Source: Bacteroides salyersiae WAL 10018 = DSM 18765 = JCM 12988
Lineage (GTDB): Bacteria; Bacteroidota; Bacteroidia; Bacteroidales; Bacteroidaceae
Length of the DNA stretch: 64,000 nt
Direction of reading: 5' to 3'
Assembly: GCF_000381365.1 (NCBI RefSeq)
Contig: NZ_KB905466.1
Span: forward strand, 2,253,207-2,317,206
The translations under genes and the position numbers were made by a program. Below the pieces are notes generated by a model. The model saw nothing but the letters and a program-made list of their open reading frames with translations, searched no databases and was not told where the DNA came from. Of the stretch, positions 29,868 through 39,100 are shown in pieces. Numbering within the stretch: position 1 is the stretch's first letter; every line of letters begins with the position of its first letter.

Positions 29868-30383
29868 ATGAGCAAATATGTATTCTATATTTTTTTATGG
29901 CTGATACCGGCACTCTTACTATCATCGTGCCGAAAAGAAGTGCGTCCTACCAGCATAGAGATAAAAGACCCCGACAGGCATTATTACCCCATCAAACAAG
30001 GGCAGCAGCTCGATATCATGTTCACAATAACAAATACGGGCAATACTCCCCTGCTTATCACCGACATACAGCCCTCTTGCGGATGTATCATCATTGATAA
30101 AAGTTCGCATGTCATTATTCCGGAGCACGGAACCAAACAGTTCCGGGCAACATATAACAGCATAAAAAACATCGGTTTGGTTACTCACTGTATCCGGATC
30201 TACGGAAATATTCTCCCTGCGGGAAAAGCAGAAATCAAATTCGACGTCAATGTTGTGCCGGACGCTGATTACACCCGCGATTACGAAGAACTGTTCCAAG
30301 ACTTTAATGTCAAAAACGGAATCGTGAAAGAGATGGTGGATGGAAAAGAATCCGAACAGGGATATTATGTAGGAAATCCTTAA
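29868..30383 (+). CDS. DUF1573-like lipoprotein closing the exopolysaccharide-like operon
   Basis: 171 residues with lipobox LLLSSCRKE (Cys about 21). The mature part is an immunoglobulin-like sandwich: LDIMFTITNTGNTPLLITDIQPSCGC is the DUF1573/ASPM-like signature, with the SCGC pair. Such domains are common in Bacteroidetes, often beside envelope assembly genes, with no proven function. It follows the DUF4838-like gene by 12 bp and is convergent with the next gene, ending 5 bp from it. Confidence 0.75.
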   Translation: MSKYVFYIFLWLIPALLLSSCRKEVRPTSIEIKDPDRHYYPIKQGQQLDIMFTITNTGNTPLLITDIQPSCGCIIIDKSSHVIIPEHGTKQFRATYNSIKNIGLVTHCIRIYGNILPAGKAEIKFDVNVVPDADYTRDYEELFQDFNVKNGIVKEMVDGKESEQGYYVGNP

Positions 30384-30387
30384 ACAA

Positions 30388-31656
30388 TCATTTCCGCCGT
30401 AAATATTCATATCCGAAACGGCAGTACAGGCACTTCTTTTTATCACAATATTCTTTCTGAAGCTGTAATAAAGCCTGGCTGTCGGCAGCCGAATGTACAG
30501 ACAAGCCTGCACCATTCCACATGCGGGTGACATAATTGTTTTCCGCTTTCAGTTCTTCCAGAAAACGGCCGGCACGATCACAAAGACGTTCATCCGCTTT
30601 ATGCAACCCATAAGCATAAAGAAAAGGAATCACCGTATTTATAATCAATAGATTCTGCGCATTTATACCGATCGGCTTTTCCTTTTTGGCAGACGGCTTG
30701 CCAAAAACAAAATGCTCCTCCCAATAAGGAGAAGTACGGGCAACCAGAATTTGCCGGACTGCTTTCAACGTTTCCGCTTCCATAATGTGGGAAAACAGAA
30801 AATGCTCTTTATGATAAAGCGATGCTAACTGTGCCAAACGGACATATGGAAAATTATCCGGACGAATACGCAGGAAACGCCACAAAGTGACATCCATTGC
30901 AGCAGGCAATTCGAATTTGTATTGTAAATAACGAAATTCATTCTGTATCCGTATCTGATAATCATCGATAGCATCTCCCTCCAACAGCCCTGCCAACCCA
31001 AAGAAAAAAGCCTCTATCTGCATTAAATCATCACGGTGCTTGTCGACGGCACGGAAAGGTATCAAGTTTGCCCACGTCTCAAAGGCATCCCCATTCAGTC
31101 CGAAACCAAAATTACGGGAAAGAGTGATAAAAAAAGCATCTTCCCAATTATTATTACAACGCTGTAATCGTCCGGCAATAACCTCTGCTTTCTGCTGAAA
31201 ACGCTCTGTTTGCAAAGCAGTCAGCCAAGAATGAATGGTCAGTCCAGGCAAAGAGGCAAGAACAGAATAACAAGGAGGATAAGTATCTGCCCGGCAAAGT
31301 TCGTCATAGTGCAGTCTTATGTGCTCCGGGCAAGTAAGCTCTATTTGAGGCAGTTGTTCGCCGTTGGGCCGTATCACTTCACAATCGGCCTGCTCCACCA
31401 CATGCAGGATGACCGAATCGTAAGCCTTGTCCTGATCATGTCCATGCCTGTACCAATCGGAAGAAGCTGTGTGTATTTCTACGTTTCCCACCCAAAGAGT
31501 ACCATCTATCTTTAACTTTGCATTAAAAAAATCCGGACCGGCATGTGAGTTTTGCAAACCGGTATCAATGACCTCTACCGGCAAGCCGGAAGTTGTCTGC
31601 AATAAGTTGAGGGGAAATATTTTGTGTTTCCAGACATAGTATAGAAGTTGTTCCAT
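30388..31656 (-). CDS. DUF2851 family protein
   Basis: 422 residues, no signal peptide. The N-terminal block (LPVEVIDTGLQNSHAGPDFF, KIDGTLWVGNVEIHTASSDW, HDQDKAYDSVILHVV) is the conserved signature of DUF2851, a Bacteroidetes cytoplasmic family. The GNVEIH...SDW motif with acidic and His residues recalls a restriction-endonuclease-like nuclease core, but that reading is tentative. The C-terminus carries four Cys in a pattern (EYCDKKKCLYCRFG) that could bind metal. It lies back-to-back with dapB. Confidence 0.8.
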   Translation of the reverse strand: MEQLLYYVWKHKIFPLNLLQTTSGLPVEVIDTGLQNSHAGPDFFNAKLKIDGTLWVGNVEIHTASSDWYRHGHDQDKAYDSVILHVVEQADCEVIRPNGEQLPQIELTCPEHIRLHYDELCRADTYPPCYSVLASLPGLTIHSWLTALQTERFQQKAEVIAGRLQRCNNNWEDAFFITLSRNFGFGLNGDAFETWANLIPFRAVDKHRDDLMQIEAFFFGLAGLLEGDAIDDYQIRIQNEFRYLQYKFELPAAMDVTLWRFLRIRPDNFPYVRLAQLASLYHKEHFLFSHIMEAETLKAVRQILVARTSPYWEEHFVFGKPSAKKEKPIGINAQNLLIINTVIPFLYAYGLHKADERLCDRAGRFLEELKAENNYVTRMWNGAGLSVHSAADSQALLQLQKEYCDKKKCLYCRFGYEYLRRK

Positions 31657-31699
31657 GTTAACAAGACGTTAATGTATTCGACAAATGTAATAAAAATCT

Positions 31700-31707
31700 T
31701 ATCTTTG
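31700..31707 (+). promoter_or_regulatory. Probable -7 box of the dapB-lepB operon
   Basis: TATCTTTG, an exact TAnnTTTG, 33 bp before the dapB start. The -33 element is not clear. Confidence 0.6.
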
Positions 31708-31740
31708 CGACTATTATTTTGAATATAAGTCAGTAAAACA

Positions 31741-32493
31741 ATGAAAATAGCATTAATCGGCTACGGAAAAATGGGCAAAGAATTGGAAAAAGTCGCCCTC
31801 AGTCGCGGACATGAAATTGTCTGCATTATCGATATCAATAATCAAGACGATTTCGAATCCGAAGCATTTCGCTCTGCGGATGTAGCGATCGAATTCACCA
31901 ACCCGATGGTAGCTTACAGTAACTATATCAGAACCTTCAAAGCCGGTGTAAAACTGGTTTCGGGCAGCACCGGATGGATGGCCGAGCATGGTGACGAGAT
32001 AAAAGAACTTTGCGAGAAAGAGGGAAAGACCCTGTTCTGGTCTTCTAATTTCAGCTTGGGAGTAGCCATTTTCTCCGCTGTCAACAAATACCTGGCAAAG
32101 ATTATGAACCAGTTTCCGGCATACGACGTGACTATGAGTGAAACGCACCATATTCACAAACTCGATGCACCAAGCGGAACCGCCATCACTCTGGCCGAAG
32201 GCATTCTTGAAAATCTGGATCGCAAAAGCCATTGGGTAAAAGAAGAAGCCGCAACAACGGATGAACTGCCGATCCACTCCATCCGCGAAGGAGAAGTATT
32301 CGGAATCCACACCGTTCGTTACGATTCTGCCGCCGACAGCATTTCGATTACCCATGATGCCAAAAATCGCGGTGGGTTTGCCTTAGGCGCCATTTTAGCA
32401 GCCGAATATACAGCCGGTAAACAAGGATATTTAGGAATGAGCGATCTCTTTCCGTTTTTAGCCGACGAACCTTCGAAGCCGAGTTCTAAATAA
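31741..32493 (+). CDS. dapB: 4-hydroxy-tetrahydrodipicolinate reductase
   Basis: 250 residues, cytosolic. It reduces HTPA with NAD(P)H in lysine and diaminopimelate synthesis, feeding peptidoglycan. Visible features: N-terminal Rossmann GYGKMGKE, FTNP and SGSTGW at the nucleotide site, ETHHIHKLDAPSGTA (the catalytic His and Lys in the conserved E-x-H-H-x-x-K-x-D-A-P-S-G-T-A block), and a C-terminal GGFALGA. Length is normal for the family. First gene of an apparent operon with two signal peptidase genes and a WbqC-like gene. Confidence 0.96.
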   Translation: MKIALIGYGKMGKELEKVALSRGHEIVCIIDINNQDDFESEAFRSADVAIEFTNPMVAYSNYIRTFKAGVKLVSGSTGWMAEHGDEIKELCEKEGKTLFWSSNFSLGVAIFSAVNKYLAKIMNQFPAYDVTMSETHHIHKLDAPSGTAITLAEGILENLDRKSHWVKEEAATTDELPIHSIREGEVFGIHTVRYDSAADSISITHDAKNRGGFALGAILAAEYTAGKQGYLGMSDLFPFLADEPSKPSSK

Positions 32494-32509
32494 ACAAAAA
32501 ACTATAATC

Positions 32510-33937
32510 ATGAGAAAAGCAACGCGCGCACAATGGATTAAATGTGCCATCGCTATCATCCTTTACCTGATCTTCCTGGTATGGGTGAAAAGTTGGTGGG
32601 GACTCATCGTAGTACCTTTCATCTTCGACATTTACATTACCAAGAAAGTCCCCTGGTCCTTTTGGAAAAAATCGAAAAACCCGACCGTACGCAGTGTTAT
32701 GAGCTGGGTAGATGCCATCGTTTTTGCTTTGGTAGCCGTATACTTTGTGAATATATATATATTCCAGAATTATCAGATCCCTTCTTCCTCTTTGGAGAAA
32801 TCTTTGTTAGTGGGTGATTTCCTGTACGTCAGCAAGATGAGTTACGGCCCCCGGGTACCGAATACCCCCCTCTCCATGCCGTTGGCACAGCACACACTAC
32901 CTATTATCAACACCAAATCATACATCGAGTGGCCTCAATGGGAATACAAGCGTGTTCCCGGATTCGGAAAAGTCAAAATGAATGATATCGTGGTATTCAA
33001 TTTCCCGGCCGGCGATACCGTCGCCGTCAACTATCAGCAAACGGACTTTTACGACAACATCGTTTATCGGGAAGGTAAAAGGCTGTATCCCAACCAAATC
33101 AACATGGATAGCCTCAGCCGCCAACAACAGCGTATCGTATACGACCTCTATCGCAATGCCGGAAGAAAATATGTACTTTCCCATCCCGAAGAGTTCGGTA
33201 AGCTTATCTACCGTCCGGTAGACCGTCGGGAGAATTATGTGAAACGTTGTGTCGGATTACCGGGAGATACATTACAGATCAAAGACCGCATCATATACAT
33301 AGACGGTAAAGCACAGGAAGAACCGGAAGATATCCAATTCTTCTACAAAGTGGAAGCTACCGGAAACATCATACCGGCCGCCTTCCTGCATGATGAATTG
33401 GGATTGAGCAATGAAGATACGCAAGACTATCAGCCGGGAGCCACTACTTTCTACCTGCCTCTGACCAAAAAAGCACGCAATACACTGCTCGGCCGCAAGG
33501 ATCTTGTCACTGCGATAGACCCCATTCCTACGAGGCCATTACATGACCTCTATCCACAAAATCTATACACAAACTGGACAGTAGACAATTACGGCCCTAT
33601 ATGGATACCGTCCAAAGGTTCTACCATCACATTGACCATGGACAACCTGCCGCTTTATGAAAGATGCATCGTTGCCTACGAAGGCAATAAGCTGGAAGTA
33701 AAAGAAGACGGCATTTACATCAACGGACAAAAAACGGATAAATATACTTTCGGGATGGACTACTACTGGATGATGGGTGACAACCGCCACAACTCACAAG
33801 ATTCCCGCTATTGGGGATTCGTGCCCGAAGATCATGTAGTCGGTAAACCCATCGTCGTATGGCTGTCTTTGGATAAAGACCGCGGATGGTTCAACGGCAA
33901 AATCCGTTGGAACCGTATCTTTAAATGGGTAAAATAG
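32510..33937 (+). CDS. lepB: Signal peptidase I, extended Bacteroides form
   Basis: 475 residues with two N-terminal membrane segments (about 12-45 and 68-88). The catalytic Ser lies in QIPSSSLEKSLLVGD (about residue 94) and the Lys in NYVKRCVGLPGD (about 243), with the conserved MGDNRHNSQDSRYWGFVP near 420. About 150 residues are inserted between Ser and Lys boxes, longer than in enterobacterial LepB. It cleaves signal peptides from exported proteins at the periplasmic face. It follows dapB by 16 bp. Confidence 0.94.
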   Translation: MRKATRAQWIKCAIAIILYLIFLVWVKSWWGLIVVPFIFDIYITKKVPWSFWKKSKNPTVRSVMSWVDAIVFALVAVYFVNIYIFQNYQIPSSSLEKSLLVGDFLYVSKMSYGPRVPNTPLSMPLAQHTLPIINTKSYIEWPQWEYKRVPGFGKVKMNDIVVFNFPAGDTVAVNYQQTDFYDNIVYREGKRLYPNQINMDSLSRQQQRIVYDLYRNAGRKYVLSHPEEFGKLIYRPVDRRENYVKRCVGLPGDTLQIKDRIIYIDGKAQEEPEDIQFFYKVEATGNIIPAAFLHDELGLSNEDTQDYQPGATTFYLPLTKKARNTLLGRKDLVTAIDPIPTRPLHDLYPQNLYTNWTVDNYGPIWIPSKGSTITLTMDNLPLYERCIVAYEGNKLEVKEDGIYINGQKTDKYTFGMDYYWMMGDNRHNSQDSRYWGFVPEDHVVGKPIVVWLSLDKDRGWFNGKIRWNRIFKWVK

Positions 33938-33983
33938 TAATTATTCAATCGATCAATGCGCCAATGTATGCATTGGCTGTACT

Positions 33984-34922
33984 ATGAAGAGAAACCTGAA
34001 ATGGATAATCGCCTTAACCGGAGCAATAATCATCGTACTATTGCTCCGTGGTTTTGCTTTTACCTCCTGTCTCATTCCTTCGGCAGGGATGGAAAATTCT
34101 CTTTTTCGCGGCGAACGCATATTGGTCAATAAGTGGAGCTACGGACTCCGCCTGCCTGTCATGTCCCTTCTCTCCTACCATCGATGGGGAGAACGGAAAA
34201 TCCGGAAAGAAGATATTGTTGTTTTCAATAATCCCGCCGCCGTAACGGAACCGGTCATTGATAAACGGGAAGTGTTCATCAGCCGTTGTATAGGTGTGCC
34301 CGGCGATACTTTGCTGGTCGATTCTATTTTTTCCATCGTATCGTCCCGAAGTGCCTCCGCCCCCGACCGGAAAAGGCTGTATGTCTATCCACGAGAAAAA
34401 GAACAACTGCTGGATTCTCTCCTATCCATCTTATCCATCACTCCGAATGACCTGATGGGACAAGATTCCATCAACAACGTACGGAGTTTCAGCCGCTATG
34501 AATACTATTTACTGGAACAAGCCATGAACGGCAACAATTGGATACATCTGCTGGAACCCGGTCAAGAGAAACAGATAGCCAACCCGTTGATTATCCCGGG
34601 AAAAGGAAAGGCCATACGGGTATACCCGTGGAATAAAACCCTCCTTCGCAACACATTGGTACTGCATGAAGGGAAACAGGCCGAAATCAAGAACGATACA
34701 TTATATGTGGAAGGACATGCCGTACAGCATTGTTATTTCACAAAAGATTACTATTGGATGGTCTCCGACAATTCCATCAACCTGTCCGATTCACGTCTCT
34801 TCGGTTTTGTCCCGCAGGACCATGTCATAGGAAAAGCCGCTTTCGTCTGGTTTTCTAAAGAAGACGGGAGCGGGCTATTCAACGGATACCGATGGAACCG
34901 TTTCTTCCAGCCGGTAAGATGA
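33984..34922 (+). CDS. Signal peptidase I paralogue lacking the catalytic lysine
   Basis: 312 residues; one N-terminal membrane segment (about 8-27). The Ser box is kept (IPSAGMENSLFRGERI, Ser about 33) and the C-terminal box is altered but recognisable (WMVSDNSINLSDSRLFGFVP). In the Lys box, however, the sequence reads EVFISRCIGVPGDTL, so the lysine of VKRCVG in the neighbouring lepB is Ser here. It is either a non-classical S26 peptidase using another base or an inactive partner of LepB. It directly follows lepB (46 bp), which suggests a tandem duplication and joint expression. Confidence 0.85.
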   Translation: MKRNLKWIIALTGAIIIVLLLRGFAFTSCLIPSAGMENSLFRGERILVNKWSYGLRLPVMSLLSYHRWGERKIRKEDIVVFNNPAAVTEPVIDKREVFISRCIGVPGDTLLVDSIFSIVSSRSASAPDRKRLYVYPREKEQLLDSLLSILSITPNDLMGQDSINNVRSFSRYEYYLLEQAMNGNNWIHLLEPGQEKQIANPLIIPGKGKAIRVYPWNKTLLRNTLVLHEGKQAEIKNDTLYVEGHAVQHCYFTKDYYWMVSDNSINLSDSRLFGFVPQDHVIGKAAFVWFSKEDGSGLFNGYRWNRFFQPVR

Positions 34923-34968
34923 ATGAGGGATTTATGATTTTTGAATTATGAATTATGAATATAGAAAG

Positions 34969-35610
34969 ATGAAAACTGCATACTTATCTTCCGCCTATCT
35001 GGCTCCTGTAGAATACTACACTAAGTTAGTAACTTATGATAAAATCTACATCGAGCAACATGACCATTACATGAAGCAGACCTATCGCAACCGTTGCACC
35101 ATTGCCGGCCCGGACGGGGAAATAGCGCTTTCTATTCCTATCATAAAGCCGGAAAACCTGAAATGCCCGATGAAGGACATTCGTATCTCCGATCACGGTA
35201 ATTGGCGGCATATGCATTGGAATGCCATAGAATCAGCTTACAACAGCACACCGTTTTTTGAATATTACAGGGACGACTTTTATCCTTTCTACGAGAAGAA
35301 ATATGTATTTTTAGCCGATTTCAACGAGGAGCTATGTCACCTTATCTGCCAACTGGCAGACATTCAACCGGACATCACACGAACGACAGAATACAAAACG
35401 GACTTTACTCCGGATGAATACGATTTCCGGGAAGCCATTCATCCCAAGAGAGATTTCCGGCAGACAGATCCGGAATTCATCCCCCGCGCCTATTATCAGG
35501 TATTCGAGCATCGAAATGGTTTCCGCCCAAATTTAAGTATCATAGACTTGCTGTTCAACATGGGCCCTGAAAGCCTGTTGATACTACAACCGGAAGCAAA
35601 AAGCAAATAA
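34969..35610 (+). CDS. WbqC-family protein
   Basis: About 213 residues, cytosolic. KTAYLSSAYLAPVEYYTKL, IYIEQHDHYMKQTYRNRC, LSIPI and HMHWNAIESAYNSTPFFEYY are the family's conserved blocks. WbqC-like proteins are found in glycan and LPS gene clusters, and some are thought to be acyl- or aminotransferase accessory enzymes; the activity is uncertain. I chose the ATG at 34969: the upstream in-frame ATG sits inside an AT-rich repeat (GAATTATGAATTATGAAT), and AGAAAG precedes 34969. Last intact gene after the two signal peptidase genes. Confidence 0.8.
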   Translation: MKTAYLSSAYLAPVEYYTKLVTYDKIYIEQHDHYMKQTYRNRCTIAGPDGEIALSIPIIKPENLKCPMKDIRISDHGNWRHMHWNAIESAYNSTPFFEYYRDDFYPFYEKKYVFLADFNEELCHLICQLADIQPDITRTTEYKTDFTPDEYDFREAIHPKRDFRQTDPEFIPRAYYQVFEHRNGFRPNLSIIDLLFNMGPESLLILQPEAKSK

Positions 35611-35668
35611 GAAATAACTTCCAACAAAAAAGAGGTCAGAAACAAATATTTCACCTCAAAATAAAGGC

Positions 35669-35699
35669 AGGAAAGAAACCGGAGTTTCCTTTCCTGCTT
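35669..35699. terminator. Hairpin downstream of the WbqC-like gene
   Basis: GCAGGAAAG and CTTTCCTGC pair perfectly (9 bp) around a 13-nt loop, 59 bp after the WbqC stop. No T-run follows on the plus strand, so termination is uncertain. Confidence 0.45.
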
Positions 35700-35718
35700 C
35701 CATGTCCTAAAGTAAATT

Positions 35719-35922
35719 GTGAAAAAACTCTTTCCTCCTGCCTTAAAACCGTCTATCACTTCTTTTAGAAGGATTCTGACCAGCGGACAGGGAAAAGAAG
35801 AACATGAAGCCTCCAATAACCACAGTGTAGCCTATGATGCACAAGTCATTGCTTTTGCCATGTATGCCGGAGACAAGGCTACAGCCAGCCGGTTCATCAA
35901 GGAGTTTCCGGAATTCTCTTGA
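35719..35922 (+). pseudogene. Remnant of an alginate-lyase-family gene
   Basis: A 67-codon open frame from a GTG. The first dozen codons resemble a start of a secreted protein (KKLFPPALK), then it jumps into GKEEHEASNNHSVAYDAQVI and AFAMYAGDKATASRF, a block I recognise from the middle of alginate_lyase (PF05426) proteins, where NNHxxxYDxQ is the catalytic Asn-His signature. Upstream domain, most of the C-terminal domain and signal peptide are missing. This looks like an internal-deletion scar of a lyase gene near the PL11 gene. It is followed by a good terminator, which may be that of the lost gene. Confidence 0.7.
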
Positions 35923-35937
35923 ACAACCCATATCCTC

Positions 35938-35982
35938 AAAGCCCGTCCGGTCCCAATCGATTAGTCCGACGGGCTTTTCTTA
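35938..35982 (+). terminator. Intrinsic terminator after the lyase remnant
   Basis: AAAGCCCGTC and GACGGGCTTT pair over 10 bp with a 20-nt loop and are followed by TCTT. It separates the remnant from the PL11 gene. Confidence 0.75.
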
Positions 35983-36118
35983 TGTCCCGCAAAACAGATG
36001 TAACACATCTTCCACCTTTCAAAAAGAAAAAAATCATTTCGTCCACATCACTCCAAGAAAATCCCAATTTTTCCACTTTATAAAAAAGTATATCCCCCTC
36101 CGTTTCATCGATATCAAA

Positions 36119-36126
36119 TATTTTTG
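36119..36126 (+). promoter_or_regulatory. Probable -7 box of the rhamnogalacturonan lyase gene
   Basis: TATTTTTG matches TAnnTTTG, 40 bp before the start codon. No clear -33 element. The AT-rich leader between shows no other structure. Confidence 0.5.
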
Positions 36127-36166
36127 CAATGATTAAAACATGTGAAACTTTATAAATCAATCGATT

Positions 36167-39100
36167 ATGAGAAACTATTGGAGGATTATCCTTTCCTTAT
36201 TTTTAATCGGCAACGCTTTATCCGTCCAAGCTGCCGTCAAATCCTTTACCGAAACATTTGTTCTTTATACCGACTCGGAAGGATTAACCACTGCATACAA
36301 TGAAGGTTGGTGTCTGGACGGAAAAGGTTCGGGCACATTCGGATATTATTCATCACGTTCCGGCACATTTCCCGACCCGTTAGACGATGGTACCATTACA
36401 ATGGAATCGGACTGGCTGGACGTCAAAGGAGCCGGCAACAATAAAGGAGCGGTCTTCACTGTCACAGGAATTTCCGGATTGAAGCTCGCATTTCAAAGCG
36501 GCAGTTCGGTAACCCGTTACGTCCGTGCCGATATATCCGGTACTTCCGGCGCGAACATTACTTTAAAAGGAGGTAATGACGGTACAGAGGGCAGCATGCT
36601 GGAAACTTCCGAACTGATTCCCGCCGAGCAATACACGATTACCATCACATCCTGGGCAGACGAAGAATGTACCAGTGGCGCTGACAGCCGTTTGTATTAT
36701 GTGGCTTTCATGGTAAATTCTGCCGATCTGCCTGCAGCAGTCTATGTTTACGATTCCCAGTATGCCAATTATTCAATATCCAAAGATCCGGTCTATCTGA
36801 CACTGACAAAATCCTATAAGGTAACAGCCGTCGATGCAAACAATTACAATTCTGTTCCGGGTACTTATTACACAGAGACTTTAAAGGATTATGACCTGGT
36901 AGTTGCTTCCGAGTCCGTTGCCAGTACGAATAAATTCGGTATTGCCTTGGCCGGCCTTGCAGGCAAAGTACCGATGCTAAACCTGAAGGCATTCTACTAC
37001 GGAAGCAGTTCATGGAACTGGGCGACGGCCGCCAATCCGACGGCAGGAGCTACCGGATGGAATCAGATTATTGTAGCCGATGCATTTAAAACCCATCCTC
37101 TCTTTGCAGATATCGACTTCACAAACGCCATCACCCTCTTTGACGGTACCGCAAAGACAAGCAACAATGTACAGAGCTACCATTCCCCCAAAGAAATCAT
37201 CTCCGCAGACGATGTGCTGGCAACCAATGGTGCAAACGGATACAATGCCATTCACGAACATAAGCAAAGTAATGGTAAAAACACCTATATACTGATTCCC
37301 CTTTCGTATTCTGCCATCGAGACATTGACTCCGGATGCGAAAACACTGATTGCCAATGCGGCATCCTATGTAGCGGCTACTAAAAGCGAATACACCGCAC
37401 CGGCCCAAGTAGAAGCTCCCGTCATCAGTTATGACAGTGACAATAAGGTGACTATCAGTTGTCCTACCAAAGGAGCTACCATCTATTACGGCAAAGATGT
37501 TTCCGCCCTGTCTGCATCTGCATCCGTTTATACGGAAAGCTTCTCTTTGGGCATCACGACAACAGTCAGAGCCATCGCCGTAAAAGAAGGCATGCTTCCA
37601 TCCGAAGAGGTTTCCGAATACATTGAAATCATCAGAGAATGCGGCCCGCAAGTACTCGACCCGGAGCGTCTGAACCGGGGTACCATTGCCACGTACACCA
37701 ATGACGGCATGTTAGTCAGTTGGCGTTGGCTCGCCACCGATCCGGACGACATCGTTTTCAATGTATACCGCGACGGAACGAAGCTGAACTCGCAACTCCT
37801 GTCCTCACGCACCAATTATCTGGATGCCGAAGGTTCGGTTAATTCTAATTACACGGTCGAAGCAGTGAGTGGCGGTAAGATCATTGAGACTTCTACGGCA
37901 TTGGTTCTGGAGAAAGGGTATCTGAATATTCCTCTCGACCGCCCGGCAGGAGGTACAGTTCAAGGCAGCAGCTATACTTACACCCCCGGTGATGCCAGCG
38001 TAGGCGATGTGGACGGAGACGGCGAATATGAAATCATCCTGAAATGGGATCCTACCAATCAATGCGACAACGGGCAGAACGGTAGCCAAAACTATACCGG
38101 AAACGTTTATCTGGACTGTTATAAACTGAACGGGACAAAATTATGGCGTATCGACTTAGGCGTCAACATACGTGCGGGCGCCCACTATACCCAATTCATG
38201 GTTTATGACCTGGACGGCGACGGAAAAGCCGAAGTAGCCTGCAAGACCGCCCCGGGTACCATTGACGGAAAAGGAAACAATGTAATCATGGGTAGTGATG
38301 ACCCTAAGGCCGATTATCGCGGAACGCACGGCGGCAAACAAGGAGTTATCAAAACCGGACCGGAATATCTGACGGTTTTTGAAGGCGCTACCGGTAAAGA
38401 ACTGTCTACAGTAGCCTATGAGCCGAGCCGTAACATCCTTTCAGATTCGGCATGGGGAGACAGCTTTGGCAACCGCTGTGAACGCTATCTGGCCTGCGTT
38501 GCCTATCTGGATGGGAAAAAGCCGAGCCTTGTGATGTGCAGAGGCTATTATACAGCCGCTTACCTGTGCGCTTGGGACTTTGACGGGAAAGAACTGAAAA
38601 AAAGATGGTTGCACGCATCTACTACGAAAGGAGAAGGAGCTTATGGCGAAGGTGCCCATAGCCTTACAGTAGGTGACGTAGACGGTGACGGATGCGATGA
38701 AATTGTTTATGGAGCCTGTTGCATCGACCATGACGGAAGCGTACTCTACCGCACCGGATTGGGCCATGGCGATGCCCTTCATTTAGGTGATTTCATTCCC
38801 GACCGTGAGGGTTTGGAAGTGTTCATGGTACACGAAGAAAAATCTGCTGCCTACGGTTTCGAGATGCGTGATGCCCAAACCGGTGAAATCCTTTCCGGGA
38901 GAAAGATGGGCTCAGATATTGGCCGTGGTCTTTGTGCAGATATCGATTCCCTCTCCCGTGGAGCCGAATATTGGTCATTGGCAAAGTTTAATATGACCAG
39001 TGACGGCAAGTATAACAGCATCACTTTCGACTGCAACGGCGACTCCATCTCCACCAAACGCCCGTCTGTCAATTTCCGCACTTACTGGACAGGTAATCTA

